64,000 nucleotides of DNA from Pseudomonas sp. CFBP 13711. GTDB taxonomy: Bacteria > Pseudomonadota > Gammaproteobacteria > Pseudomonadales > Pseudomonadaceae. A model generated the notes under the pieces. It did no database searches. It had not been told where the DNA came from and worked only from the letters and a program-made list of their open reading frames with translations. The position numbers and the translations under genes are program-made. Where the stretch lies: contig NZ_JACYVI010000007.1 in the NCBI RefSeq assembly GCF_014842265.1, positions 202,002 through 266,001 of the forward strand. The letters are read 5' to 3'. This document shows positions 10,001-17,619 of the stretch, in pieces. The first letter of the stretch is position 1. Every line of letters starts with the position of its first letter.

Positions 10001-13000
10001 GAGTGCAGATCGCCCGCAGCGCCCGCCGTGTTGAGCCAGGCGCTGAGCACGTAGAAGCTGGCGGTGGCGTGATCCCGCTCGTCGAGGGCTCGCAGCGCGC
10101 GATAACCCTCAGCGCTCGCGATGATCATGCCGACGGCAAAGCTGGCAGGCGGGAAGGGCAAGGTCACGGCGGTCGCGATCAGCTCGAGGCTGCTCCAGAC
10201 CTGGCGACAGAGCATGTCCGCGCGACCGGTCTGGGTGTCCTCCACATCGTGGATCTTGCGCTCGATCACCTGGTTGAAACACACGTCATACAGGTTGCTG
10301 AACGGCGCCCTCGGCAGCACCGGTTTGCGACCACCGCCTTTCTTCAGTTCAGCCAGGGCAAATGCCAGCGGCATGCCGGCCTTTACCCGGGCGCGGCTCA
10401 GGTAGTAATCGCCCATGCCTTCGCTCAGCAGCGTGTTGCTGAACGCGCTAAGCGGTCGGAAGGCGCGGCCGTCCGGTGCCTGCGGCGTATACAGCAGAAC
10501 CTGCTCCAGCGTGCTCGCGTCAGGCGGCGTGAGCAGGAAGCAGCCGTGAATGACCTCTGCACGAGACGCGATAGCCATCACGTCCACGTTCAATTGCAGT
10601 GGATAGACCCGATAACGCAGGCGGTCTGCCGGGCTGCTCTGATGCATGTTGACGATGGAGAGGGTGAGCCAGTGCAGCTGGGTGGCGTCGATGTGGCTTT
10701 CGAGAAAGCTGCGCAAGGCGTCGGCGCGCATTTGGAATTGCGTCAGCAACAGGCTCTGTTGACGGCGCCAGTCGTAGCCCTCGCTGGCAGGCGCCAGCAG
10801 TTGCCCGCGAATCATCGCGATGTATTGATCGGCGACCCATTGCCCGCGAACCGAGCCGGCGACCTTCTCCGGGCTCAGTGGTGTGAGATCGACGCCCTCG
10901 GGGCCGCTGAAAGTGGCGGTGGTATCGGCCGCCGGGTTGAGCAGGCCAAGGGTGTCGTCGTAACCGTCACGTAGCATCTGGGTGTAGGACAGGGTTTCGC
11001 GGGGCGTGTGAATGATGATCCGGTCAGGGTCCACCGTTTCCGGCGGCAGACCCAGCTGCGCGTTGATCTTGCGACTGGCAGTCCGATGAACGTAGGCGTT
11101 GAAGTCGGTCACCCGAGTGTGTGGGGCGGCTTGGTAGATTTCACCCGCCGCCACGATCGTATCCTCCAGTGCCACCATTTGCTGACGCTGCTCGGCGGAT
11201 GCCCGCAGGAACCAGTCCGGGGTGTGCAGCCGTTGTTCGGAGAGCATTACCTGCACGCGCGCCGACACCAGCGCACGCACACCGCTGTTGTAATCGGGGA
11301 GGGTGGCGTAGCTGATCCAGTCCTGGGCAGGCGTTGGCTTTTCACTCAAATCATGCAGTTGGTCTTTCAGGGCGGCTCTTCTGCCGGCGGTGATCTGCGC
11401 CAGCAGGAAGTGGTTCATGTCGGCGGACCGGCTCCAGCTCACCAGCTCGCCGAGCAACTGACGCTCGTTGTCGAAGCGTTGGAAATGCTCGGCGCGCGGG
11501 CTATCGGGGGTGAACATCAGCAGCCCGTCCGGCTGCCCCGAAGCGTCAAGCTTGCGCAACAGCAGCACGCTGCTCAATACGTCGTGACCGTTCAGCTTGA
11601 TCTGCTGCACGGTAACGGCGGGATTTCGCGGCGCGGCGGTGTCCAGATTCAGCGACTCGATCAGGCTCAGGTCCGAGGGTTGAATGTGGCCTTGCAGCTC
11701 CGCGCCACGGGCCTGGGCGATGAGCTGATGATGCATCGCTTCGCCCATCAGGCGCTGGATGGTCGGCGAGCCGAGCGCCTGGCGTTGCGCGGGGCCGAAA
11801 CGCGTTCGCAGGTCTTGCTCGTTGATGACGTCGGCGAGGTAGGCCGGCGTCAGGTCGCTGTACTCAGGCTCAAGCGGCAGGCCGTTGCAGGTGATTGAGC
11901 TGTGGGTCTGGAAGGCCGAATCTGGGGCTGTGTCGCCGGGATGCAGGCCGTAAAGTGCCAGATGCGTCAGCGTTCGGCGGACGGAGAAGGTTTCACTGGT
12001 GATGGGCTGCGTCCGTTCGGTGCTGATCAGGACCTCGTCCGGATCGAGATCAATACCCAGATCATTGGCCAGTCGCGCGCGCAGACGGCTTCGCGCGAAT
12101 TGCTGCGGGGACGCGCCGCCGTCCATGACGCTCATCAACGCATTGCGCGATTGCTCGTAATTCATCAGGCCCGAGGCGTAGCGCTCACGTTGCTCGGTGC
12201 TGGCCATCTCCAGCCAGTCGGGGCGTGCGCGGCGCTCATCTCGCTGGGCGCGACGATCCTGCGCAGCGGCTATGGCGCCGCCCGGGCCCCAGGATTTCGG
12301 CTGGTGGAGCAGGTCTTCGAGTCGGGCCTGAAGGGTCTGAGGCGGCAGACTGTCGGCGGTCTCGAGCAGCGCGTCGATGTCCACACGCTGCCTGGCCAGC
12401 AGGCGATCAAAGGCATGGTCGTAGGGCGATCCCTTGATCGGCTGCAGTTGAAAGTCCGAAGGGTGGGTGGGCTCAAGAAATACATCACCGCCGGAGGCAA
12501 TCTCGAGCCAGGCGTCGCGCGTGCTGTCCTGCATAAGACGCAAGAGTGGCAGGCGCAGGAGTGGGTGATTGATGCGGCGGGCGAGTGCTTGCTGCAATGC
12601 CTCGTTCGACACGAAGCCTTCGACGGCCTGGCCGGGCAACCAGAGCAAGGTCTGCCCCGGCTGGGCGGTTGCGACCAGCGCCCCGGCCAGCTGGATGCGA
12701 CGTTCTGCATCAAGTTGCAGCTCGAGCGCGCTGAACACCACATGCTCCTGGGCGTCCATGCCCGGCAGGCAGCGCGCATAGTCGCGGTGCAGCTCGCCTT
12801 CTTCGATGTTCAGCAGCAGGTCGTCACGCAGGGTCAATTCGATGCAGGTCACGAAGAGCTCGCGGCGTGAAATATCACGCGCACTGGGTTCGGTCCAGAA
12901 ACGAGTGATGGCCGAGTGCAGCAGCGTTTTCTGCTCCGGGCTCACTGGCAGCGGCGGGGTGTTGAGGCAGGCCTTGGCATCCGGAAGATGCTGAAGCTCG

Positions 13001-13080
13001 GCGTCAAGTACAGAAGCCAGCGTGGTCAGCCGATCAAGCGCAGGCGGGTTGGGTGAAAAGGTTTCCATGGCGTACAGCAT
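7021..13080 (-). CDS. giant dermonecrotic-toxin-like protein with tandem TIKI/ChaN-like domains
   Basis: About 2019 residues. Starts are possible at ATG 13080 or ATG 13068 (METFSPNPPALD). GGAG lies 11 bases before the first and AGGA 12 bases before the second; a TTG at 13125 is less likely. Two similar modules (near residues 340 and 675: LANDLGIDLDPDEVLI and INAQLGLPPETVDPDRIII) resemble the DUF6543 dermonecrotic-toxin-like domain. A hydrophobic stretch follows near 965-1000. The C-terminal third holds two copies of a fold with TIKI/EreA/ChaN-like motifs. The second copy is intact (GESH at 1726-1729, YMEHL, VGETH ending at 1869). The first reads GEAP (1334-1337), YIEHL and LDHRT (about 1481-1485), so key Glu/His residues are lost. 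There is no signal peptide and no adjacent immunity gene. Family assignment is by motif only. Confidence 0.8.
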   Translation of the reverse strand: MLYAMETFSPNPPALDRLTTLASVLDAELQHLPDAKACLNTPPLPVSPEQKTLLHSAITRFWTEPSARDISRRELFVTCIELTLRDDLLLNIEEGELHRDYARCLPGMDAQEHVVFSALELQLDAERRIQLAGALVATAQPGQTLLWLPGQAVEGFVSNEALQQALARRINHPLLRLPLLRLMQDSTRDAWLEIASGGDVFLEPTHPSDFQLQPIKGSPYDHAFDRLLARQRVDIDALLETADSLPPQTLQARLEDLLHQPKSWGPGGAIAAAQDRRAQRDERRARPDWLEMASTEQRERYASGLMNYEQSRNALMSVMDGGASPQQFARSRLRARLANDLGIDLDPDEVLISTERTQPITSETFSVRRTLTHLALYGLHPGDTAPDSAFQTHSSITCNGLPLEPEYSDLTPAYLADVINEQDLRTRFGPAQRQALGSPTIQRLMGEAMHHQLIAQARGAELQGHIQPSDLSLIESLNLDTAAPRNPAVTVQQIKLNGHDVLSSVLLLRKLDASGQPDGLLMFTPDSPRAEHFQRFDNERQLLGELVSWSRSADMNHFLLAQITAGRRAALKDQLHDLSEKPTPAQDWISYATLPDYNSGVRALVSARVQVMLSEQRLHTPDWFLRASAEQRQQMVALEDTIVAAGEIYQAAPHTRVTDFNAYVHRTASRKINAQLGLPPETVDPDRIIIHTPRETLSYTQMLRDGYDDTLGLLNPAADTTATFSGPEGVDLTPLSPEKVAGSVRGQWVADQYIAMIRGQLLAPASEGYDWRRQQSLLLTQFQMRADALRSFLESHIDATQLHWLTLSIVNMHQSSPADRLRYRVYPLQLNVDVMAIASRAEVIHGCFLLTPPDASTLEQVLLYTPQAPDGRAFRPLSAFSNTLLSEGMGDYYLSRARVKAGMPLAFALAELKKGGGRKPVLPRAPFSNLYDVCFNQVIERKIHDVEDTQTGRADMLCRQVWSSLELIATAVTLPFPPASFAVGMIIASAEGYRALRALDERDHATASFYVLSAWLNTAGAAGDLHSGMKGLGGILKDLTGQKTAGRYARSVAHATEETLQPVAVENELFWAAPQSANRHVPLYRTHALIPETLQPTGRYAQTDVTGVWRALQQDTPPVRVANTVSPPLHAVDVSLTDARPLSRPHGQGVSIVRGNFYIAMQGQTYQVQYDARLAVWQIVDPRNPFAFFGRQTVRLNRQGQWQLFEPARLRGGVLPSFSRLDEPPAGPATAVGDLSDYEMPESLQPYVFGIVSPRQAEQFEGGPFGLHEFFDDIFQGGRSTYSTLRQNLYRDAKAFFEHPPLPGKPELPVLADGVTTQAFFDAALKKSNGLVIGEAPTSIASKQLLIDNMPLLAERKVEVLYIEHLQTDQHTHKLQKYKALGSKTRSGSHMIKHYLETVNEGALKNGSEKYDYYHLIKAAHRHGIDVRPFSSSVSYDYAGNEMASAAGDALAPQKMAVFFGHKVISGDVQQHPGRRWIALLDHRTANTWQQQPGISELQGVLSLRVEDVPLGAPIQISVDSDAVISSAASRADFKAQIGNPNIDNGAGAASPVSPSSTSMDDALYGFFERRSPLEWGLDPNRRAIVSHRRSEVNPYVGDHGFEWNPAGYWTRADAATWSNDYPLGAIQQSLIDNRYQMPADMRSIFHDLANFRHRGLNPDYFFIESHLVEVREKFFELANTLQKDARSVLNLALPERVTLPEVKADTPLSMFIEELYENTSGVVIGESHSARASKRFILDNMEHLARQDVKTLYMEHLLTDVHQADLDRFAETGLMSKRLLHDLKRMDQTFRTDPTGLYSFERLVVQARRYGIEIRAIDCAASYFIRHMPTHSNTTRQQVLSYFASRTIRKHQEVMGPHKWMALVGETHANTFKNSVPGIAELEQGIGVRVMDVAQGKGHGIMIDPGEQVPAGLGHEPVLVQNDFRVEIELPPRPQLAAPVGDRLHSPGMFLLDESAPLRPTIVHRSRDRTLKHTPVRFNTAGKAYVERESWPQVHRQPFDNVQALIDALVEINLKHAD

Positions 13081-13214
13081 TCCTGAGTGATCTCCGCGCA
13101 ATGAGCTTGCGCAAGAGCCGGGCAAGCAGCCCGATGATTCGTCGAGCGATCAATCAATCAGAACGCCGGGGCGCGTGGTGCTAAATAGTTAACGCACGAG
13201 GTGAGGCGCAAACT

Positions 13215-13308
13215 TGTAGGACCGGCTTCAGCCGGGAAGGCGTCATTCGCAACGCCGCAGGATTGAGGGCGCTGACACTGGCCTCTTCCCGGCTGAAGCC
13301 GGTCCCAC
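13215..13308. repeat. REP pair in inverted orientation (BIME-like)
   Basis: TAGGACCGGCTTCAGCCGGG at about 13217-13236 faces its inverted, slightly diverged copy CCCGGCTGAAGCCGGTCCCA at about 13288-13307. Each unit is itself a hairpin (CCGGCTTCAGCCGG). The pair lies in the 380-base gap between the giant toxin and the carbamoyltransferase gene. A third single copy is at 61728-61753. This is the Pseudomonas REP type. Confidence 0.85.
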
Positions 13309-13337
13309 CGAGGCATCGCGGGGCAGTTCATTCCCTG

Positions 13338-13367
13338 CGACCACTTCCAGAGCCATTACGCTATAAT
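13338..13367 (+). promoter_or_regulatory. candidate sigma-70 promoter for the carbamoyltransferase operon
   Basis: A perfect TATAAT at 13362-13367 lies 94 bases before the GTG of the carbamoyltransferase gene. The -35 region 17 bases upstream is poor. After the REP pair this is the only clear promoter-like element in the 13081-13460 gap. Inference from the -10 match only. Confidence 0.4.
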
Positions 13368-13460
13368 CCCGCCCTTTAGCTGTCTGCCGCCGTGGCGCCA
13401 GACACACCTTATTTGTCAGGCGCGTGATGCCTGCATGCAGACTTAAGAGGCTAGACCCTA

Positions 13461-15218
13461 GTGGCATTGACGATCCTTGGCCTGTCCGGCGCCCTTAGCC
13501 ATGATCCTTCCGCAGCCCTGTACATCGACGGCAAGCTGGTTGCTGCGGCCGAAGAAGAGCGTTTCGTTCGCGACAAGCATGCCAAGAACCGCATGCCCTA
13601 CGAATCAGCGAAGTTCTGCCTCGAACAAGCGGGCATCAAGCCTTCCGACGTCGACGTCGTGGCCATTCCTTTCGCGCCCATCAGCCTGTTCGGCGAAGCG
13701 CGCTGGCACTACGCCAAACGTTACTGGTATGCCCCGGACCGCGCCCTCGACGCGATTCTGATGGGCAACCGCCGCTACAAGCGCTATCGCAACAAAATCG
13801 TCTGGTGCCTGGAACAACTGGGTTTTGATCCGAAAAAGATTAAGATCGAGCCCGTCGAGCACCACCTTGCCCACGCTTCCAGCGCCTACCACTGCTCCGG
13901 CTTCCAGGAGAAAACCGCGATCCTCGGGATCGACGGCAAGGGAGAGTACGCCACCACGTTCTTCGGCTACGGCGAAAACGGCAAGATCCACAAGATCAAA
14001 GAATTCTACGACCCGGATTCCCTCGGCGGCCTGTATGGCGCGATCACCGAATTCCTCGGTTTCGAGATGCTCGACGGCGAATTCAAAGTCATGGGCATGG
14101 CGCCATACGGCGACGCGACCAAATATGATTTCTCGCGCCTGGCCACGTTCGAAAACGGCGAACTGGTGATCAACACCGAATACGCCAACGTCATCGGTCT
14201 GCGTCGTTACAAAGAGAAGGGCAAAGGCTTCTACTTCTCGCCGAAACTGATCGAGTGGCTGGGGCCCAAGCGCGAAGGCGACATCGCCGACGAGCCGTAC
14301 ATCCACTACGCCGCCAGCATGCAGGCGCTGTTCGAGAAGCTGTCGCTGCAGATGATCGACCACTATCTGGGTGACATCCTCAAGGAAACGGGCAAGCTCG
14401 CTTTCGCCGGTGGCTGCGCGCTGAACGTCAAACTGAACCAGAAAATCATCGCGCGCCCTGACGTCAAAGAGCTGTTCGTTCAGCCAGCGTCGGGTGATGC
14501 CGGCACTGCCGTCGGCGCTGCCGCCTACGTTTCCCACGCCCGCGGCGTGCCGGTCGAGAAGATGGAACACGTCTACCTCGGCCCGTCCTACAGCAACGAA
14601 GACGTTATCGCCGCCTGTGCCCGCCACCCGAGCAAGCCGGCCTGGCGCCAGATCGACAACACCCCCGAGCGCATCGCCAAAATCATGGTCGCGGGCAACC
14701 CGGTCGCCTGGTTCCAGGGCCGTATGGAATTCGGTCCTCGTGCCCTCGGTGGTCGTTCGATCATCGGCTGCCCGAGCATTGCCGGCGTCGCCGATCGCAT
14801 CAACCATCAGATCAAGTTCCGCGAGCGCTGGAGGCCTTTCTGCCCGTCGATGCTCGACACCGTCGCCCCGCAGATGATCAAGATCGATCACCCGGCGCCG
14901 TTCATGACTTTCACGTTCGAAGTGGCGGAAGAGTGGAAAACCCGTGTGCCGGAAGTCGTCCACGAAGACGGCACCTCCCGCGCCCAGGTGCTCAAGCGCG
15001 AATACAACCCGCGCTACTACGACATGATGAAGGCGCTGGAAAACCTGACCGGCAATGGGGTTTCCCTCAATACGTCGCTCAACCGTCGCGGCGAGCCGAT
15101 GATCTGCTCGCCGACCGATGCGCTGAATATGTTCTTCGGCTCCGATCTGGAGTACCTGATCATGGAAGACATTCTGGTGGTCAAAGACGGCGTGGACACC
15201 CATGACACGCTCAGCTGA
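13461..15218 (+). CDS. wapO: LPS core carbamoyltransferase (NodU/CmcH family, WapO-like)
   Basis: A 585-residue NodU/CmcH-type O-carbamoyltransferase. P. aeruginosa has this enzyme at the same place in the core locus, where it adds the 7-O-carbamoyl group to core heptose II. Visible features: an N-terminal HDPSAALYIDGKLVAAAEEE segment, EHHLAHASSAYH (metal-binding His pair), GIDGKGEYATTFF, and the C-terminal YrdC-like/CmcH signature GPRALGGRSIIG with RERWRPFCPS. The start is GTG 13461 behind AAGAGG. The end overlaps the next glycosyltransferase by 17 bases. The symbol rests on synteny. Confidence 0.88.
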   Translation: MALTILGLSGALSHDPSAALYIDGKLVAAAEEERFVRDKHAKNRMPYESAKFCLEQAGIKPSDVDVVAIPFAPISLFGEARWHYAKRYWYAPDRALDAILMGNRRYKRYRNKIVWCLEQLGFDPKKIKIEPVEHHLAHASSAYHCSGFQEKTAILGIDGKGEYATTFFGYGENGKIHKIKEFYDPDSLGGLYGAITEFLGFEMLDGEFKVMGMAPYGDATKYDFSRLATFENGELVINTEYANVIGLRRYKEKGKGFYFSPKLIEWLGPKREGDIADEPYIHYAASMQALFEKLSLQMIDHYLGDILKETGKLAFAGGCALNVKLNQKIIARPDVKELFVQPASGDAGTAVGAAAYVSHARGVPVEKMEHVYLGPSYSNEDVIAACARHPSKPAWRQIDNTPERIAKIMVAGNPVAWFQGRMEFGPRALGGRSIIGCPSIAGVADRINHQIKFRERWRPFCPSMLDTVAPQMIKIDHPAPFMTFTFEVAEEWKTRVPEVVHEDGTSRAQVLKREYNPRYYDMMKALENLTGNGVSLNTSLNRRGEPMICSPTDALNMFFGSDLEYLIMEDILVVKDGVDTHDTLS

Positions 15219-16332
15219 GCGCCATGTTCTCCAGTTCTGCCACGGCTATGACGGGCCGTTCCTCGACTGCGCCCGTCAATACGCCAGCCTGTTCGTGGGC
15301 AGGGGATACCGTGTCACCACGGTATTCCTGACCGGCGCCGCCGATGCCGAGGTTGCAGCCAGCTGCGCGTCGGACGAAGTGCTGTTCATGGAGTACAGCT
15401 CCAAGGCCATCGGCGGCATGAAGGTGGGAGCGATCCGCGATCTGCGCAAGATCGCGGCGTCCCGCAGTTTTGAGTTTTGCATCACCCACCGTTTCAAGCC
15501 GACCTACATCGCACTGGTCGCGACCCGCTTGCCGGTGATCGGCGTCCATCATGCGTTTGGTGATTACCGGCGCCGCAGCCGCAAGGTGCTGGCGAACCTG
15601 TTCCGCTCCCGCCTGAGCCTGCTGGGCGTGTCCGATGCCGTGCGCGATGACATTCGCGCCTGCCTGCCGAAATGGCCGGTCGAGCGTATCCAGACCCTCT
15701 ATAACCGCATCGATGTCGATCAGCTGAGCGCCACTCTGTTGTCCCGTGAGGAGGCCCGCGACGCACTGGGCCTGGCCCAGGAGGCGTGGGTCGTGGGCAA
15801 TGTCGGGCGGCTGCATCCCGACAAGGACCAGTCGACGCTGCTGCGCGGATTCGCCCAGGCGTTGCCGAACCTGCCCGCCGACAGCCAACTGGTGATTCTC
15901 GGTCAGGGTCGGCTGGAACAGGACCTCAGACACTTGGCGGCCGAACTGGGTATCGGCCACGAGGTCATGCTGGCGGGGCAGGTGACTCAAGCCAGCCGCT
16001 ATTTCAAGGCCTTCGACGTGTTCGCACTGAGCTCCGATCACGAACCCTTCGGCATGGTGCTGCTGGAGGCCATGGTGGCCGGCGTGCCTCTGCTGGCAAC
16101 CGCCTGTGGCGGCGCGAAGGAAGTGGTTGAAGGCGTGGGCATACTGTTTCCCCTGGGCGGAGCCGAGTCTCTGGCTCAGGGGCTGATCCACCTTTCGCGG
16201 ATGGACGCCGAGCTGCGGCAGTCCTGCGCGGATGCGATGCTGCAACGGCTGCACGACCGTTTCAGCGATGAGGCGGTAAAAGCAGTTTTCTGGCAGTTGC
16301 CGCAAGTCGTCGCGCTCACCTCGGAAACCTGA
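15202..16332 (+). CDS. wapH: GT4 glycosyltransferase, WapH-like
   Basis: A 376-residue GT4 glycosyltransferase whose ATG lies inside the end of the carbamoyltransferase gene, so the two are probably translationally coupled. The acceptor lobe starts HVLQFCHGYDGPFLDCARQY. The donor lobe shows VVGNVGRLHPDKDQSTLLRG, VILGQGRLEQDL and the E-x7-E region SDHEPFGMVLLEAMVAGVPL. Length and neighbour match WapH of the P. aeruginosa core locus, a glucosyltransferase of the outer core. The symbol rests on position and length; the sugar specificity here is unknown. Confidence 0.75.
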   Translation: MTRSAERHVLQFCHGYDGPFLDCARQYASLFVGRGYRVTTVFLTGAADAEVAASCASDEVLFMEYSSKAIGGMKVGAIRDLRKIAASRSFEFCITHRFKPTYIALVATRLPVIGVHHAFGDYRRRSRKVLANLFRSRLSLLGVSDAVRDDIRACLPKWPVERIQTLYNRIDVDQLSATLLSREEARDALGLAQEAWVVGNVGRLHPDKDQSTLLRGFAQALPNLPADSQLVILGQGRLEQDLRHLAAELGIGHEVMLAGQVTQASRYFKAFDVFALSSDHEPFGMVLLEAMVAGVPLLATACGGAKEVVEGVGILFPLGGAESLAQGLIHLSRMDAELRQSCADAMLQRLHDRFSDEAVKAVFWQLPQVVALTSET

Positions 16333-16410
16333 TTTCATTCGAACCGCTGGCAGCCATTGGCCTCTGATAGCAATGAACACCCGGCTGCATAGCACAGGAT
16401 ATGGATTGGA

Positions 16411-17619
16411 ATGGTTGTAAAAAATTTGCCGGCACGTGCGGGGTACATCGCAGGTTTACTGCTTGCGGTGGTGATGCTGATCATATTTCTCGGGCCGTTC
16501 TGGTGGCCCGGTGAGTCAAGTTCCTGGGCTGCGTTCATTCGCGCGGCGCTGGTCGTTGCCTTGCTTTGCGCAGCGCCGGCGCTGAGTCGGCGATCCTTTT
16601 CAGTCAGCCCGCTGACCTACACCGTCCTGCTGCTGTTCGCCTATCTGCTGATCAACAGCCTGATGTCAGACGACGACATGAAATCCCTGCGTCGGCTTCT
16701 GCTCATCCTTGTGTTTTTCATCGGCGTTGGCGTGATTAGGGCGAGGGGCACATTCGACTGGGAAAAAATCCTCAAGCTGTCGGTCGTGGTGGTTGCGCTG
16801 TTCGCCACATTTTCCATGCTCAATCTCGCCATCCACGGTGCGTTCGTCCTCGGCTATCGGCAGATGTCACTGGCTGGCTCGGGAGTGACCGATGTGGCCG
16901 ACTTCGGCAACACCATCGTTGCCGGCATGAACTACGGCTTGTTTCTGCTGGCCGGTATCTGGCTGACATTACGCTCAAGGCGCCGTGCCGAAATCGGCCT
17001 CTGGCTGCTGTGCTGCGCCCTTATTGCCACGTACATCTATTTCACTTTCGCGCGCAGCGCCTGGTTGGCCTCATCGGTCGGCGGGCTGGTGCTGCTTGGC
17101 ACGATGACCAGTGGCAAGCTGCGTCGCAATATCCTGATTCCTGCGGCCATCGTCGTCGCGCTTGTGCTCATTTTCGGCTTCAGCGAGCTCGCTTACGAAG
17201 TGCAGACCCGTGGCGTGACCGGGCGCAACGAAGTCTGGCTTGCGGTGTTCGAGCGCCTGGCTGGCCACTGGTGGTTCGGGGTTGGCGCGGGTACGCCACT
17301 GGGCGAAGTTCACCTATCGACCGGGCAAATCGTGCGCAACACCCACGGCCTGTATTTCGAGGTGCTTTATCAGTTCGGCATCGTCGGTCTTGCGCTGTTG
17401 CTGGCGACGATGCTGCATGCTGGCGCGTGTCTGGCCCGAGCGCGCAAGACCTCGGAGATCGCTCGGCTCTGGCTGGCGATCCTCTGCGCCGGTGGCGTGG
17501 TCATGACCGTTGAACTGCACACCTTCGTCGGGTCACCCAATCTGGTGTGGGAATGGCTCTGGCTGCCCCTCGCTGGCGCGGTCGCCATCTCGCGGGAGGC
17601 GCGGCGTGCTGAGGGTTGA
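16411..17619 (+). CDS. waaL: O-antigen ligase family protein, WaaL-like
   Basis: A 402-residue polytopic inner-membrane protein, roughly 10-12 hydrophobic segments (for example GLLLAVVMLIIFLGPFWW near the N-terminus). The large periplasmic loop contains GVGAGTPLGEVHLSTGQIVR and NTHGLYFEVLYQFGIVGL, the Wzy_C-type signature of O-antigen ligases. WaaL joins undecaprenyl-linked O-antigen to lipid A-core on the periplasmic face. The length matches P. aeruginosa WaaL and the locus fits, but Wzy polymerases share the fold. The end overlaps the next gene by 14 bases. Confidence 0.75.
   Translation: MVVKNLPARAGYIAGLLLAVVMLIIFLGPFWWPGESSSWAAFIRAALVVALLCAAPALSRRSFSVSPLTYTVLLLFAYLLINSLMSDDDMKSLRRLLLILVFFIGVGVIRARGTFDWEKILKLSVVVVALFATFSMLNLAIHGAFVLGYRQMSLAGSGVTDVADFGNTIVAGMNYGLFLLAGIWLTLRSRRRAEIGLWLLCCALIATYIYFTFARSAWLASSVGGLVLLGTMTSGKLRRNILIPAAIVVALVLIFGFSELAYEVQTRGVTGRNEVWLAVFERLAGHWWFGVGAGTPLGEVHLSTGQIVRNTHGLYFEVLYQFGIVGLALLLATMLHAGACLARARKTSEIARLWLAILCAGGVVMTVELHTFVGSPNLVWEWLWLPLAGAVAISREARRAEG

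Noticed and set aside
8080..11898. Plus-strand open frames opposite the giant toxin gene, considered as possible immunity or antisense genes
   Set aside because: They are continuous shadow frames in a long coding region, with no ribosome sites or recognisable domains. None resembles an immunity protein.
13081..13125. Extension of the giant toxin to a TTG at 13125
   Set aside because: The added residues are unlike a protein N-terminus and no ribosome site supports the TTG. ATG 13080 or 13068 is more likely.
13605..15203. Long minus-strand open frame antisense to the carbamoyltransferase gene
   Set aside because: The plus-strand protein carries complete NodU/CmcH motifs. The antisense frame has no recognisable domain.
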